This document shows, piece after piece, positions 9,345-17,732 of a stretch of DNA of 64,000 nt. Position 1 is the first letter of the stretch. Every line of letters begins with the position of its first letter. Under the pieces are notes generated by a model. That model had not been told where the DNA came from, ran no database searches, and saw nothing but the letters and a program-made list of their open reading frames with translations. The stretch comes from Methyloradius palustris (GTDB lineage: Bacteria > Pseudomonadota > Gammaproteobacteria > Burkholderiales > Methylophilaceae), in assembly GCF_019703875.1 (NCBI RefSeq), contig NZ_AP024110.1:186001-250000 (forward strand). The letters run 5' to 3'. The position numbers and the translations under genes were made by a program.

Positions 9345-9971
9345 ATGAAAAGTATCTACTTTTACATAACCATCGCTTTTATATCCTCAATCCTTTGCGT
9401 GCAGTTCCTTGATATACCCTTGGCTATTTGGATAGCCAATAACTTAGGGATTTATGCGCCGCATCTAAAGACCTCTAGCATCCCAGATGCTTTATTTTTT
9501 ATTGTGGTCATATTTTCTCTTTTTAGCTGGGCGTCTTACTTTTTTTTAAAACGACGGAATATCCACGATAAACGTACCTTGTTTTTTAAGCTGACAGGCA
9601 CGCTACTTCCTCTATCTTTTGCGCTAAAGATTCTTCTGAAATGGATATTTGGTCGAGTGGACACGCGCGTATGGTTGGCATATCCAAATCATCATTATGA
9701 TTTTCATTGGTTTGCAGGCATCGGCAGTTTTCAAGGATTTCCATCCGGTCATATGCTGGTATTTACGCCACTCTTAATGGCCTTATGGCAGTTTTACCCA
9801 CGCTATCGTTTCTATTATGTTTTGCTAGGGGTCATTTTGAGCTTGGGGCTGATTGCCACCGAATATCATTTTCTGGGCGATGTACTTGCTGGCGCTTTGA
9901 TAGGTGCAGTTTTGTACAAGCTAGTATTGGCAAGGCTTAGTAATTCAGAATTAGTAAGAAATGAACCATGA
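9345..9971 (+). CDS. PAP2-superfamily membrane phosphatase with atypical third motif
   Basis: This 208-residue inner-membrane protein has about six hydrophobic helices. A PAP2 core is visible: a first-motif-like KWIFGR, the second motif PSGH (in QGFPSGHML), and the third-motif His/Asp in EYHFLGDVLAG. PAP2 enzymes dephosphorylate lipid phosphates such as undecaprenyl pyrophosphate or phosphatidic acid. In the third motif the usual SRxxxxxH arginine position is leucine (GLIATEYH), so activity may be reduced or altered. The gene overlaps the next by four bases (ATGA), implying coupled translation with the thioredoxin-like protein. Confidence 0.78.
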   Translation: MKSIYFYITIAFISSILCVQFLDIPLAIWIANNLGIYAPHLKTSSIPDALFFIVVIFSLFSWASYFFLKRRNIHDKRTLFFKLTGTLLPLSFALKILLKWIFGRVDTRVWLAYPNHHYDFHWFAGIGSFQGFPSGHMLVFTPLLMALWQFYPRYRFYYVLLGVILSLGLIATEYHFLGDVLAGALIGAVLYKLVLARLSNSELVRNEP

Positions 9972-10264
9972 ATGAGCTTACGATAGTCGAGATTGAGGCC
10001 TTGGATGGGGCCACGATACTTGAATTCGGTACGGACTGGTGTGGATACTGCAAAGCAGCACAGCCATTGATCGCATCTGCCTTAGCAGAACGCCAAGATG
10101 TGCGACACATTAAAATTGAAGATGGCAAAGGGCGCAGGCTGGGGCGCTTGTTCAAGGTGAAGTTATGGCCAACCTTGGTTTTTCTTAAAAATGGTCAGGA
10201 AGTAGGGCGATTGATAAGACCTGATAGTGCAGTTTTAATCTCTGAGGCGCTTGATAAAATATAA
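9968..10264 (+). CDS. Small thioredoxin-family protein
   Basis: This 98-residue cytoplasmic protein has a thioredoxin fold. The active-site motif WCGYC has Cys25 and Cys28, and a cis-proline loop KLWPTLVFLKNGQ follows near residue 69. The motif is CGYC instead of the thioredoxin CGPC, and the protein lacks the first helix and strand length of standard thioredoxin (about 108). It probably exchanges disulfides with an unknown partner. It overlaps the PAP2 gene by four bases and ends 17 bases before convergent moaC. No signal peptide is present. Confidence 0.85.
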   Translation: MNELTIVEIEALDGATILEFGTDWCGYCKAAQPLIASALAERQDVRHIKIEDGKGRRLGRLFKVKLWPTLVFLKNGQEVGRLIRPDSAVLISEALDKI

Positions 10265-10280
10265 AGCCGAGGAAGCTTAA

Positions 10281-10760
10281 TTAAATCGCAGCTTTCCAAC
10301 TGCCAGACTTCCCACCCTGTTTCTCCAGCAACTTAATCTCAGTTATCACCATTCCTCTATCCACTGCCTTGCACATATCGTAAATCGTGAGTAGCGCCAC
10401 GCTGGTGGCAGTGAGCGCTTCCATTTCAACGCCAGTGCGTCCTACCGTTTCGGCGGTGACAGTGCATTTCACGGTGCTGTTGGGTTCGTCTATGTTGAAC
10501 TCAACACCTACTTTAGTGAGGCTAATGGGGTGACAGAGAGGGATTAAATCTGAGGTACGTTTTGAGCCTTGGATAGCGGCGACTCTGGCGATGCCGAGCA
10601 CATCTCCCTTTTTGGCATCACCTTTAAGTATCAGTTGCAGTGTTTCGGGCTGCATTTTGATAAACCCTATTGCGACTGCAATGCGATGCGTTTCGGATTT
10701 TTCGCCTACATCCACCATGTGGGCTTGGCCGCTGCTGTCAAAATGGGTGAGTGTACTCAT
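10281..10760 (-). CDS. moaC: Cyclic pyranopterin monophosphate synthase
   Basis: This 159-residue protein matches MoaC along its whole length. It starts with [15 protein letters not shown]; the core [11 protein letters not shown] and the [24 protein letters not shown] stretch carry the conserved His, Glu and Asp of the active site. It converts the MoaA product into cyclic pyranopterin monophosphate in molybdenum cofactor synthesis. ATG at 10760 has a good ribosome site (AAGGAAA). It is a single minus-strand gene between convergent and divergent neighbours; no other moa gene is adjacent. Confidence 0.96.
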   Translation of the reverse strand: MSTLTHFDSSGQAHMVDVGEKSETHRIAVAIGFIKMQPETLQLILKGDAKKGDVLGIARVAAIQGSKRTSDLIPLCHPISLTKVGVEFNIDEPNSTVKCTVTAETVGRTGVEMEALTATSVALLTIYDMCKAVDRGMVITEIKLLEKQGGKSGSWKAAI

Positions 10761-10848
10761 GTTGCTTTCCTTTTATTTCTATACCAATTAAGCAGTCCAG
10801 CCAATTGATTAGGTGAACTTGAATCTTGAGGTTGTTATCATAGCAACG

Positions 10849-12333
10849 ATGAACGCACCGCATCACATCATCTATCGCCTGTTTTTAGGCGCCTGGCTAT
10901 TTTTAGCGCCGATTGGTTGCCTGTTGCCGCTGGCCGTGGCTGATGTTTCCTCCGATTTACCAGATTTGGGCGATGTATCCGCCACCGTATTATCGCCGTT
11001 GCAAGAAGAAAAGATTGGCGACCAGATCATGCGTAGCGTGATGTCCAGTGATGATGTCGTGTCAGATTCTGAAATCAATGATTACGTAACTGATCTTGGT
11101 TACAAGCTTGTGAGTAACGGGCCAGATAGAAGCCAGAATTTCAAATTCTTCGTGGTGGAAGATAATTCGATTAATGCCTTTGCCATGCCTGGTGCGGTCA
11201 TTGGTGTGCATACAGGCCTGATTTTGGCGGCGGAGAATGAATCGCAAGTGGCGGGCGTGCTTGGTCATGAGATCGGCCACGTGGTGCAGCGCCACATGGC
11301 GCGTATGCTCGCGCAGCAAAAGACTGATTCGATACTTAACATGGCTAGCATTGCAGGCGCTTTACTGTTGGCACTGGCGAACCCTCAACTCTCGGCAGGG
11401 GCTTTAACCTCCGCTACGGCCAATTCCGTACAAAAGCAGATTAACTTCACCCGTGAGAATGAACGTGAGGCCGATCGTGTGGGTTTGCAGATCATGGCGG
11501 ACTCAGGTTTTGATCCGCATGGCATGACGGATTTTTTTCAGATTCTGCAAAAAGGTACACGCTTTGTAGAAGGCACAGCGCCTGCATTTTTGCGTACTCA
11601 CCCATTAAGCACTGAACGCATTGCCGATGTGCAGGGGCGGGTGGACCAGATGGCAAGTTTTCGCATGGTGCAGGACAACCCAGATTTTTATTACGTACGC
11701 GTCAAACTGCTGGCGAACCGCAACTCACCTGGGCAAGCAGTAGAGTTATTTAAAAATAGCATCGCCGAAAAAAAATACAACAATGAAGCCGCGCAGCATT
11801 ATGGGCTGGCGATTGCGCTGATGCGAAAGAATGATCTGGATGGTGCAACTAAAGAACTGACGTGGCTACGAGCGAATATGCCGCGCCATCCAATGTTTGA
11901 GACCTTGGCCGCTAATATTCTCGTGGCGCGAAACCAGCCAGCACAAGCAGCCAAGCAATATGCGGATGCTTTGGCCATGTTCCCTACGCACCGAGCCTTG
12001 ATTTACGGCTATGCCGAACATTATTTGGCGATCAATCAAACAGACAATGCGCTCAAACTGATTAAGGAAAAACAATCGTTTTATCCAGATGATCCTTATT
12101 TTTATGAGCTAATGTCGCGCGCCTATACCATGCAGGGCAAAGACATGTTGCGACATCAAACTCAGGGCGAGGCCTATGTGCGACGCTATGATATTCCCAA
12201 GGCGATTGAGCAGATGGATTTAGCCAGCAAAGCCAAGGATGGGGATTTTTACCAGCAGTCGATAGTCGAAGCTAGACTAAAAGAATTAAAACTCAAGCTG
12301 GATGAGCCGAAAAAATCGGGCTGGTTTAGTTAA
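10849..12333 (+). CDS. bepA: Periplasmic M48 metalloprotease with TPR repeats (BepA-like)
   Basis: From ATG at 10849 the protein has 494 residues. An N-terminal signal peptide (hydrophobic to about residue 32) is followed by an M48 peptidase domain. The zinc motif HEIGH is at about 140-144 and the third ligand Glu, in NEREADRVG, near 207. TPR-like helices fill about 290-480. BepA-type proteases act in the periplasm on outer-membrane protein assembly, including LptD quality control. A frame start at GTG 10813 adds 12 residues ahead of the signal and is less likely. It precedes soxYZ by 19 bases and probably shares their transcript. Confidence 0.88.
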   Translation: MNAPHHIIYRLFLGAWLFLAPIGCLLPLAVADVSSDLPDLGDVSATVLSPLQEEKIGDQIMRSVMSSDDVVSDSEINDYVTDLGYKLVSNGPDRSQNFKFFVVEDNSINAFAMPGAVIGVHTGLILAAENESQVAGVLGHEIGHVVQRHMARMLAQQKTDSILNMASIAGALLLALANPQLSAGALTSATANSVQKQINFTRENEREADRVGLQIMADSGFDPHGMTDFFQILQKGTRFVEGTAPAFLRTHPLSTERIADVQGRVDQMASFRMVQDNPDFYYVRVKLLANRNSPGQAVELFKNSIAEKKYNNEAAQHYGLAIALMRKNDLDGATKELTWLRANMPRHPMFETLAANILVARNQPAQAAKQYADALAMFPTHRALIYGYAEHYLAINQTDNALKLIKEKQSFYPDDPYFYELMSRAYTMQGKDMLRHQTQGEAYVRRYDIPKAIEQMDLASKAKDGDFYQQSIVEARLKELKLKLDEPKKSGWFS

Positions 12334-12352
12334 CGGTATTGAAGGGTAACGT

Positions 12353-12796
12353 ATGCAACGTAGAAGTTTTATCCAGCTAATCTCTTTATTCGCAGCGAGC
12401 CTGTTGTTGCCAATTCAAGCTTTCGCAGCGGTTTGGAATAAAGCGGCTTTTGAGGCAACCAAGGCAGAAAATACCATCCAGGGTTTGGGTGTTCCCGCAC
12501 AAATACCTAGCAGTAAAGACATTGAAGTGATTGCGCCCGATCGTGCTGAAAATGGCGCTGTGGTGCAGATTGAAATCACCAGTCGCATCCCGAATACTGA
12601 ATCCATCGCGATTGTGGTTGAGCATAATCCGACGCCGCTAATTGCCACTTTCAATTTTACAAACGGCGCACTGCCTTACGTGGTCACGCGCATCAAAATG
12701 GCTGAAACCTCTGATGTGCAGGCCATCATCAAGGTCGGTAGCCAATATTTCACCGCCAAGAAACGAGTGGAAGTCTTAGAGAATGGGTGCGGCTAA
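12353..12796 (+). CDS. soxY: Sulfur carrier subunit SoxY
   Basis: This 147-residue protein has an N-terminal RRSF twin-arginine-type signal and a SoxY immunoglobulin-like domain. It ends ENGCG. In the family the C-terminal GGCGG arm carries sulfur intermediates on the cysteine; here Cys146 is second from last and the motif is shortened to GCG. SoxY works with SoxZ in the periplasm as the carrier for thiosulfate oxidation. No soxX, soxA, soxB or soxCD is in the window, so the partners are unknown. It overlaps no gene; soxZ follows one base after its stop. Confidence 0.9.
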   Translation: MQRRSFIQLISLFAASLLLPIQAFAAVWNKAAFEATKAENTIQGLGVPAQIPSSKDIEVIAPDRAENGAVVQIEITSRIPNTESIAIVVEHNPTPLIATFNFTNGALPYVVTRIKMAETSDVQAIIKVGSQYFTAKKRVEVLENGCG

Positions 12797-12797
12797 C

Positions 12798-13115
12798 ATG
12801 GCAGATGACATCAAAATGCGCGCCCAACTCAAGGGCGATATGGTGGAAGTTAAAGTGCTTATCGGCCACCCGATGGAAACAGGTCGCCGCAAGAATGAAG
12901 CGGGTGAAGTGATCTCCGCGCATTTCGTACAACTTGTCACTGTGACACTCAATGGCAAATCTGTGTTGGAAGCGCAATGGGGGACAGGGATTTCCAAGAA
13001 TCCGTATCTGACTTTTCATCTAGTAGGAGCAAAGGTTGGGGATATTGTGGCAGTGACTTGGCACGACAACCTTGGCCAGTCATCAAGTCAGCAGATTGCG
13101 GTCACGCAGGGCTAG
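12798..13115 (+). CDS. soxZ: Sulfur carrier subunit SoxZ
   Basis: This 105-residue SoxZ-type protein has no signal peptide, as is usual because it is exported with SoxY. The family pattern MRAQLKGD..EVKVLIGHPMETG is at the start, and a C-terminal TWHDNLGQS follows. ATG at 12798, directly after the soxY stop, is preferred over the ATG at 12783 inside soxY. It stabilises SoxY and presents the carrier arm. The gene's last four bases overlap the end of the convergent membrane-protein gene at 13112. Confidence 0.92.
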   Translation: MADDIKMRAQLKGDMVEVKVLIGHPMETGRRKNEAGEVISAHFVQLVTVTLNGKSVLEAQWGTGISKNPYLTFHLVGAKVGDIVAVTWHDNLGQSSSQQIAVTQG

Positions 13116-13618
13116 TGTGCGCTGACAGTTTTGGCTCGACTACGCCTGCCCAGATAGATATGTAGCGGTAGAATCACGAAGCTTAGAATACCAATAATGA
13201 TATGAGTCCACCTCACATAATCGTGCATTTCTTCGCTGCCGTAATAGAGCAAAAATGCCGTGAGTATCAGCGCGGAAAATACTGAAATTAAGGTAATCCC
13301 GCTGATCCGATTGCGCTGCATTTTCCAACCCATAATAAGGTGTTGGACGGCGATAGAGCCAAAAATCATGGTGGCGATAAAAGAGCCAGCACCATGCAAA
13401 ATCAAGCTCCAGCGCTGAAAGTCATTCGGCTCAGCCTGCAGAATGTCATGAGATACAAACCACAATAAACCACTTACTGATACCCAAAGGCAACCGATAT
13501 AAACAGTTTTTAAATGCCAGTTTGCAAGCAAGATACCCGACCCACTCGCAGATTTTTTCGCTCTTGGGATGTTGGATTTTGGATGGGTAGTATGTTTGAT
13601 GTGGCTGACTTGCTTCAT
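13112..13618 (-). CDS. Four-helix membrane protein, candidate di-heme b-type cytochrome
   Basis: The 168-residue protein is not firmly assigned to a named family (DUF4405-like at best). After a basic, Lys/His-rich cytoplasmic N-terminus it shows four hydrophobic segments near 34-55, 72-95, 107-126 and 138-157. Helix 2 carries His75 and His93 and helix 4 carries His139 and His153. Pairs spaced like this across two helices are what a di-heme b-type cytochrome needs, so electron transfer across the inner membrane is inferred. It is 9 bases downstream of apbE, in the same direction as apbE and the FMN-binding gene. Not proven by sequence alone. Confidence 0.6.
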   Translation of the reverse strand: MKQVSHIKHTTHPKSNIPRAKKSASGSGILLANWHLKTVYIGCLWVSVSGLLWFVSHDILQAEPNDFQRWSLILHGAGSFIATMIFGSIAVQHLIMGWKMQRNRISGITLISVFSALILTAFLLYYGSEEMHDYVRWTHIIIGILSFVILPLHIYLGRRSRAKTVSAH

Positions 13619-13627
13619 ATGTTTCTT

Positions 13628-14452
13628 TTATAAAATCAGGCTGTGAGCCTTATATTTTCGCATATATGCGGATGACTGATGCCCTGAAAATGCAAGTGCT
13701 TTGGTCAGACCGTCGGCCAGCATGCAACTTGGGGCAATCACAGAGTAACTGTGCATTGTTAGCAATGAAGCTTGAGTCTTGGATTTCGCATTGATGAGTG
13801 CTGATGTTGTCAGTTGACCAACTTTGCGTGTAGAGAAATAAGTCGCAGACGTGGCAATAGCACCGTTTTGCAACTCACCGACTTTAACTAACTGTGCAGG
13901 GTTTTCAGGTTTTCTTAGAAAAATTGGGCTGGCAATCTCGCCATATACGCGTAGGTCACCGCCCGCATTCACGCTGGCACTTTTTGCCCCATGTTTTTTC
14001 AGTATCTCGATAGCTTTGTCCACTGCAAAACCTTTGGCAATGCCCCCTAAATCGATGCCCAGGTGCTTGGTAAAACGCACTCGGTGAAAAGGTTTTAAAT
14101 CAATATCTACAGAACTACCATTGCGCGTTTTTCCTAAAGATTTACTTGTTAGATGCCCTGAGCGTTTCAGTGCTGGTGCAATAGTGCAATCAAAGTGCCC
14201 GCGAGTTTTCTGATGGAGTTTCACTGCAGTTTGCAGTACTTCAAATAGCCAGGGGTGCACCTGTAGTGCTCGGCCAAAGGCATGACGATTCAACCTTGAG
14301 AGCTGGCTGCGCTGATCATGCACGCTCATGAGCTGTTGTACTTTGCAGACGGCTAAGAACGCTGCATTGATGCCTAGTTGCAGTTTATCTTCAGATAAAC
14401 CACTCGCCTCTATTTCGACATATGTGCCCAGCAGGGGGCGAACACGCTTCAT
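13628..14452 (-). CDS. apbE: FAD:protein FMN transferase, apparently lacking a signal peptide
   Basis: This 274-residue ApbE-family protein has the core DLGGIAKGFAVDKAIEIL (near 155-172) and NAGGDLRVYG motifs, plus C-terminal residues of the FAD/magnesium site. The enzyme transfers FMN from FAD onto a Ser/Thr in a target SGAT-type motif. The target is probably the overlapping upstream gene's product, which has that motif. Most ApbE proteins are exported lipoproteins, but this one begins directly with MKRVRPLLGTYVEIEA, with no signal or lipobox. It overlaps the FMN-binding gene by four bases, so the two are translationally coupled. Confidence 0.9.
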   Translation of the reverse strand: MKRVRPLLGTYVEIEASGLSEDKLQLGINAAFLAVCKVQQLMSVHDQRSQLSRLNRHAFGRALQVHPWLFEVLQTAVKLHQKTRGHFDCTIAPALKRSGHLTSKSLGKTRNGSSVDIDLKPFHRVRFTKHLGIDLGGIAKGFAVDKAIEILKKHGAKSASVNAGGDLRVYGEIASPIFLRKPENPAQLVKVGELQNGAIATSATYFSTRKVGQLTTSALINAKSKTQASLLTMHSYSVIAPSCMLADGLTKALAFSGHQSSAYMRKYKAHSLIL

Positions 14453-14976
14453 TTGAGAGGTTTTAATACCAAATCGTACATCACCATCACGCGTTTTACG
14501 CCATCAGTGATGTGCTTGCAGGAGAGCGTGGCGCCGCTCACATTTTTGATGTCTTTATTCAATTTAATTTCGGAATCTGCGGTTTTCCCTACAAATTGTT
14601 GACGCCAGGATTCATCGCGTACTTCATAACCATATGATTCGTTGTATTCCATGACTTCAACTTGCCGCACTGTGCCATTGGCATTGATTCCAACTGCATA
14701 TTTGATGAACTCATGTTTACCGATGACTTCATCAATCACGAAATAACTGCCGTCGGGCGTACGCCAGATACGGTCTGTTTTAAAGGCTTCGTGAACTGAT
14801 GATTTATCTTGCATGATGCTACGTTGCGCATCGGTGAGTTGAATGCTGACAGGTGTAAGTTTGCTATCAGCAAATATGGCTTTTTGTGCCTGTTCAGGGC
14901 TCAAATAAATATTGGCATAAGCCGAGGGCGCAATAATTGCCGCGACGGGCATGAATGCATAAGGAGACCATTTCAT
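14449..14976 (-). CDS. Exported FMN-binding domain protein with flavinylation motif
   Basis: From ATG at 14976 this is a 175-residue protein with an N-terminal signal or anchor (residues about 7-22, possible cleavage after SAYA). A C-terminal FMN-binding domain ends in NVSGATLS, with Thr150 as the likely covalent FMN attachment site for ApbE. Such domains (as in NqrC, RnfG and related proteins) carry electrons at the periplasmic face. A 25-residue longer frame is ignored because the signal peptide fits the chosen start. It leads an operon with apbE and a candidate di-heme membrane protein, and faces an outer-membrane barrel gene across a Fur-box-like site. Confidence 0.82.
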   Translation of the reverse strand: MKWSPYAFMPVAAIIAPSAYANIYLSPEQAQKAIFADSKLTPVSIQLTDAQRSIMQDKSSVHEAFKTDRIWRTPDGSYFVIDEVIGKHEFIKYAVGINANGTVRQVEVMEYNESYGYEVRDESWRQQFVGKTADSEIKLNKDIKNVSGATLSCKHITDGVKRVMVMYDLVLKPLK

Positions 14977-15047
14977 AAGTGCTTGCCTGTTTATTTCTGG
15001 GGTGTGGTTTAAAAGATACAGTTTAAATAATTGAATTGACTCAGCTC

Positions 15048-15066
15048 GCAAATGCGAACTATTATC
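15048..15066. promoter_or_regulatory. Fur-box-like site between divergent genes
   Basis: Nineteen bases match the Escherichia coli Fur box GATAATGATAATCATTATC at 13 positions; the right half ATTATC is perfect. It lies in the 124-base gap between the FMN-binding gene start and the barrel gene start, where a repressor could control both. The assignment rests on the match alone. Confidence 0.5.
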
Positions 15067-15100
15067 ATTGCTACTTAACGCAATAATATTGGATACGAAA

Positions 15101-16033
15101 ATGGCTTTTTTAGCAAATACAAAAGTAAAGCTGGCCTCGCTTCTGGCCGCTTTATTGATTTTCTCAACACCGTTTGCATATGCGGGTGAAGGCGTATTTG
15201 GCTGGGTTTACACTTTAGATATTCAACCCAAAGGTAAGTGGGAGTTTGAACAGAAGGTTGACCGCTCAGTTGGTCAGGCATCGGGAAGTTATGCGCTGGA
15301 TCAATTTCGCTCAGAAATTGAATATGGCCTAACCGATGACATCCAGATTGCTGCTTACGTGAACATGTTTAATGTGCATGCAAATCGCAACTATATCAAT
15401 CCAGATTTTTGCCCTAATGTGAATCCATGTACCGCAGGTTTCGGTGTGCCTGGTAGCTACAACGACACCGCTCAAGGTTACAACAGCTTTGGTGGCGTTG
15501 ATGGGTATTCTGGGGAGATTATCTGGAGAATAACCAACCCTCTTACATCACCTGTTGGCGTTGGTATTTATTTCGAGCCAACAATCGGTAAACTGCAGGA
15601 CAGTATTGAAGCGCGTTTAATGCTGCAATCCAATTTTCTTGATGACAAACTAATCCTTGCTGGTAATTTGAGTTTTGAGGCAGAAAAAGAGCATTACACC
15701 CCAGGTGAAGACGAAATCATTCGCCAGTCGCACACGGATATACTTTATGGCGCCAGCTATCGCTTTGCACCTAACTGGTCAGGCGGTCTTGAAGGTCGCT
15801 TGCACAATGACTTTTATGGTTATCACTTAGATGAACATATTCAGTTTGCGAATTTTATTGGCCCTAACGTTCATTACGCAGCTAAGGATTTCTGGGTAAC
15901 AGCTGCTTGGCGTTACCAAATTCATGGTGTATGTATGGGTGCTGGTACAGGTGATTGCAACAGCGTTTATGACAAGGTGTCAGATGACCATGGCCGCAAC
16001 CAGTTTATTGTCAGGGTAGGTGTTCCGTTTTAA
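15101..16033 (+). CDS. Outer-membrane beta-barrel protein (DUF6662-like)
   Basis: From ATG at 15101 this is a 310-residue protein with a signal peptide (cleavage probably after PFAYA) followed by alternating amphipathic strands. It ends with an aromatic C-terminus VRVGVPF, typical of outer-membrane barrels. Two cysteine pairs (near FCPNVNPC and VCMGAGTGDC) may form loop disulfides. It resembles the uncharacterised DUF6662 barrels, but no substrate can be named. The divergent position opposite the FMN-binding operon, with a Fur-like box between them, suggests iron-linked expression. A rho-independent terminator follows 22 bases after the stop. Confidence 0.75.
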   Translation: MAFLANTKVKLASLLAALLIFSTPFAYAGEGVFGWVYTLDIQPKGKWEFEQKVDRSVGQASGSYALDQFRSEIEYGLTDDIQIAAYVNMFNVHANRNYINPDFCPNVNPCTAGFGVPGSYNDTAQGYNSFGGVDGYSGEIIWRITNPLTSPVGVGIYFEPTIGKLQDSIEARLMLQSNFLDDKLILAGNLSFEAEKEHYTPGEDEIIRQSHTDILYGASYRFAPNWSGGLEGRLHNDFYGYHLDEHIQFANFIGPNVHYAAKDFWVTAAWRYQIHGVCMGAGTGDCNSVYDKVSDDHGRNQFIVRVGVPF

Positions 16034-16055
16034 TTTGATTTAAACGTGATTCAGC

Positions 16056-16087
16056 AAAAAGGCGAACTCAATGAGTTCGCCTTTTTT
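16056..16087 (+). terminator. Rho-independent terminator after the barrel gene
   Basis: The arms GGCGAACTCA (16061-16070) and TGAGTTCGCC (16072-16081) are perfectly complementary. An A-run precedes and a T-run follows, so it may also stop transcription arriving from the minus-strand dehydrogenase gene. Confidence 0.92.
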
Positions 16088-16103
16088 GTTTCTACGTCTT
16101 GCC

Positions 16104-17732
16104 TTAACTTTTAGACGCCATATCAATAGCGAGCGCTTCAGCTATTTTGATGCCATCAACTGCTGCAGATAATATCCCACCTGCATAGCCTGCACCTTCG
16201 CCAGTTGGATACAAACCTCTGGTATTCACGCTTTGCAAATCGTCGTCATTGCGCTTGATACGGATGGGCGATGATGTTCTCGTTTCTACACCTGTCAGCA
16301 CGCCATCGGGTAAATCAAAGCCTTTAATCTGTTTGCCAAAAGCAGGTAGCGCTTCGCGAATGGCGGTGATGGCATATTCAGGCAGCACGGTGCTCAAGTC
16401 AGTTAAATGAACACCTGGCGTGTAAGAGGGTTGCACTGAGCCAAACTCAGTAGAGGGTTTGGCGGCGATGAAGTCGCCTATGAGTTGTCCGGGGGCTTTG
16501 TAATTGCTGCCTCCTAGCTTATAGGCTTGCGATTCCCAATGACGTTGCAGAGCCATGCCTGCAAGCGGGTCGCCCGGGTAATCTTGTTCTGGTGATATGC
16601 CGACGACGATGCCAGCATTGGCATTGCGTTCGTTGCGTGAATACTGGCTCATGCCGTTAGTCACCACGCGGCCTTCTTCAGACGCCGCGGCCACTACCGT
16701 GCCGCCAGGACACATACAAAAGCTATAAACGCTGCGTCCGTTTTGGGCGTGGTGTACCAGCTTGTAATCAGCCGCACCCAGAATAGGGTTTGCCGCATTC
16801 TGCCCATAACGTGCATGGTCGATGAGTGATTGTGGATGTTCAATGCGAAAGCCGATAGAGAAAGGCTTGGCTTCGATATAGATGCCACGTTTGTGGATCA
16901 TCTCAAACGTATCACGCGCGCTGTGGCCAACCGCGAGCACCAAGTGGTTGGTCTCTATACGTTCGCCATTCGCCAGCACAACGCCTTGTACCTGATTATT
17001 TTCAACCTCAATATCGTCTACACGGCTCTGGAAGCGAATCTCACCGCCCAGCGCAGTAATGGTGTTGCGCATCTGTTCCACCATGCCGACCAGCCTGAAC
17101 GTGCCGATATGCGGATGGCTGACATATAAAATCTCTTCAGGCGCACCAGCTTTTACAAATTCATTGAGTACCTTGCGGCCATAATGCTTAGGGTCTTTGA
17201 TCTGGCTATAGAGCTTGCCGTCTGAGAATGTGCCTGCGCCACCTTCGCCAAACTGCACGTTCGATTCAGGGTTAAGTACGCTCTTGCGCCATAATCCCCA
17301 AGTGTCTTTAGTGCGCTCACGGACTTCCTTGCCGCGCTCCAGCACAATTGGTTTAAAGCCAGATTGCGCCAATATGAGTGCAGCAAAAATACCTGCAGGG
17401 CCAAAGCCAATAACGACAGGGCGTTTGGATATGTTGAGTGGTGCTTGTGCCACAAAGTGATAGCCGATGTCAGGTGCAGGTTTTACGTGGGGGTCTCTTT
17501 TAAATTTGGCCAAGACCTTGGCCTCGTTTTTGACTTCAATATCCAGGGTATAAACGAACAAAATGGCGTGTGATTTTCGTGCATCTACGCCACGCTTGAA
17601 TATCTCAAAACGCACAAGCTCTTCTTCAGCAATACCTAATTTCTTGAAGATTGCAGCTTTAATTTCGCTGGGTGTATGCGCAATATCCTTGGCGTGTTCG
17701 AGCGGGAGTTTTATTTCGGTAAGTCTTAGCAT
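16104..17732 (-). CDS. Uncharacterised FAD-dependent dehydrogenase (COG2509 type)
   Basis: This 542-residue soluble protein has a small N-terminal domain (about 1-95), then a dinucleotide-binding motif VVIGFGPAGIFAALILAQSG at about 106-125. FAD contacts follow in FGEGGAGTFSDGKL, and a C-terminal GLYPTGEGAGYAGGILSAAVDG motif closes the FAD domain. The protein matches the COG2509 family, whose substrate is generally unknown. FSIGFRIEHPQ and SFCMCPGGTVVAA are family signatures. Its start lies immediately after the hda stop codon, so the two are likely co-transcribed. No function beyond flavin oxidoreduction is claimed. Confidence 0.88.
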   Translation of the reverse strand: MLRLTEIKLPLEHAKDIAHTPSEIKAAIFKKLGIAEEELVRFEIFKRGVDARKSHAILFVYTLDIEVKNEAKVLAKFKRDPHVKPAPDIGYHFVAQAPLNISKRPVVIGFGPAGIFAALILAQSGFKPIVLERGKEVRERTKDTWGLWRKSVLNPESNVQFGEGGAGTFSDGKLYSQIKDPKHYGRKVLNEFVKAGAPEEILYVSHPHIGTFRLVGMVEQMRNTITALGGEIRFQSRVDDIEVENNQVQGVVLANGERIETNHLVLAVGHSARDTFEMIHKRGIYIEAKPFSIGFRIEHPQSLIDHARYGQNAANPILGAADYKLVHHAQNGRSVYSFCMCPGGTVVAAASEEGRVVTNGMSQYSRNERNANAGIVVGISPEQDYPGDPLAGMALQRHWESQAYKLGGSNYKAPGQLIGDFIAAKPSTEFGSVQPSYTPGVHLTDLSTVLPEYAITAIREALPAFGKQIKGFDLPDGVLTGVETRTSSPIRIKRNDDDLQSVNTRGLYPTGEGAGYAGGILSAAVDGIKIAEALAIDMASKS

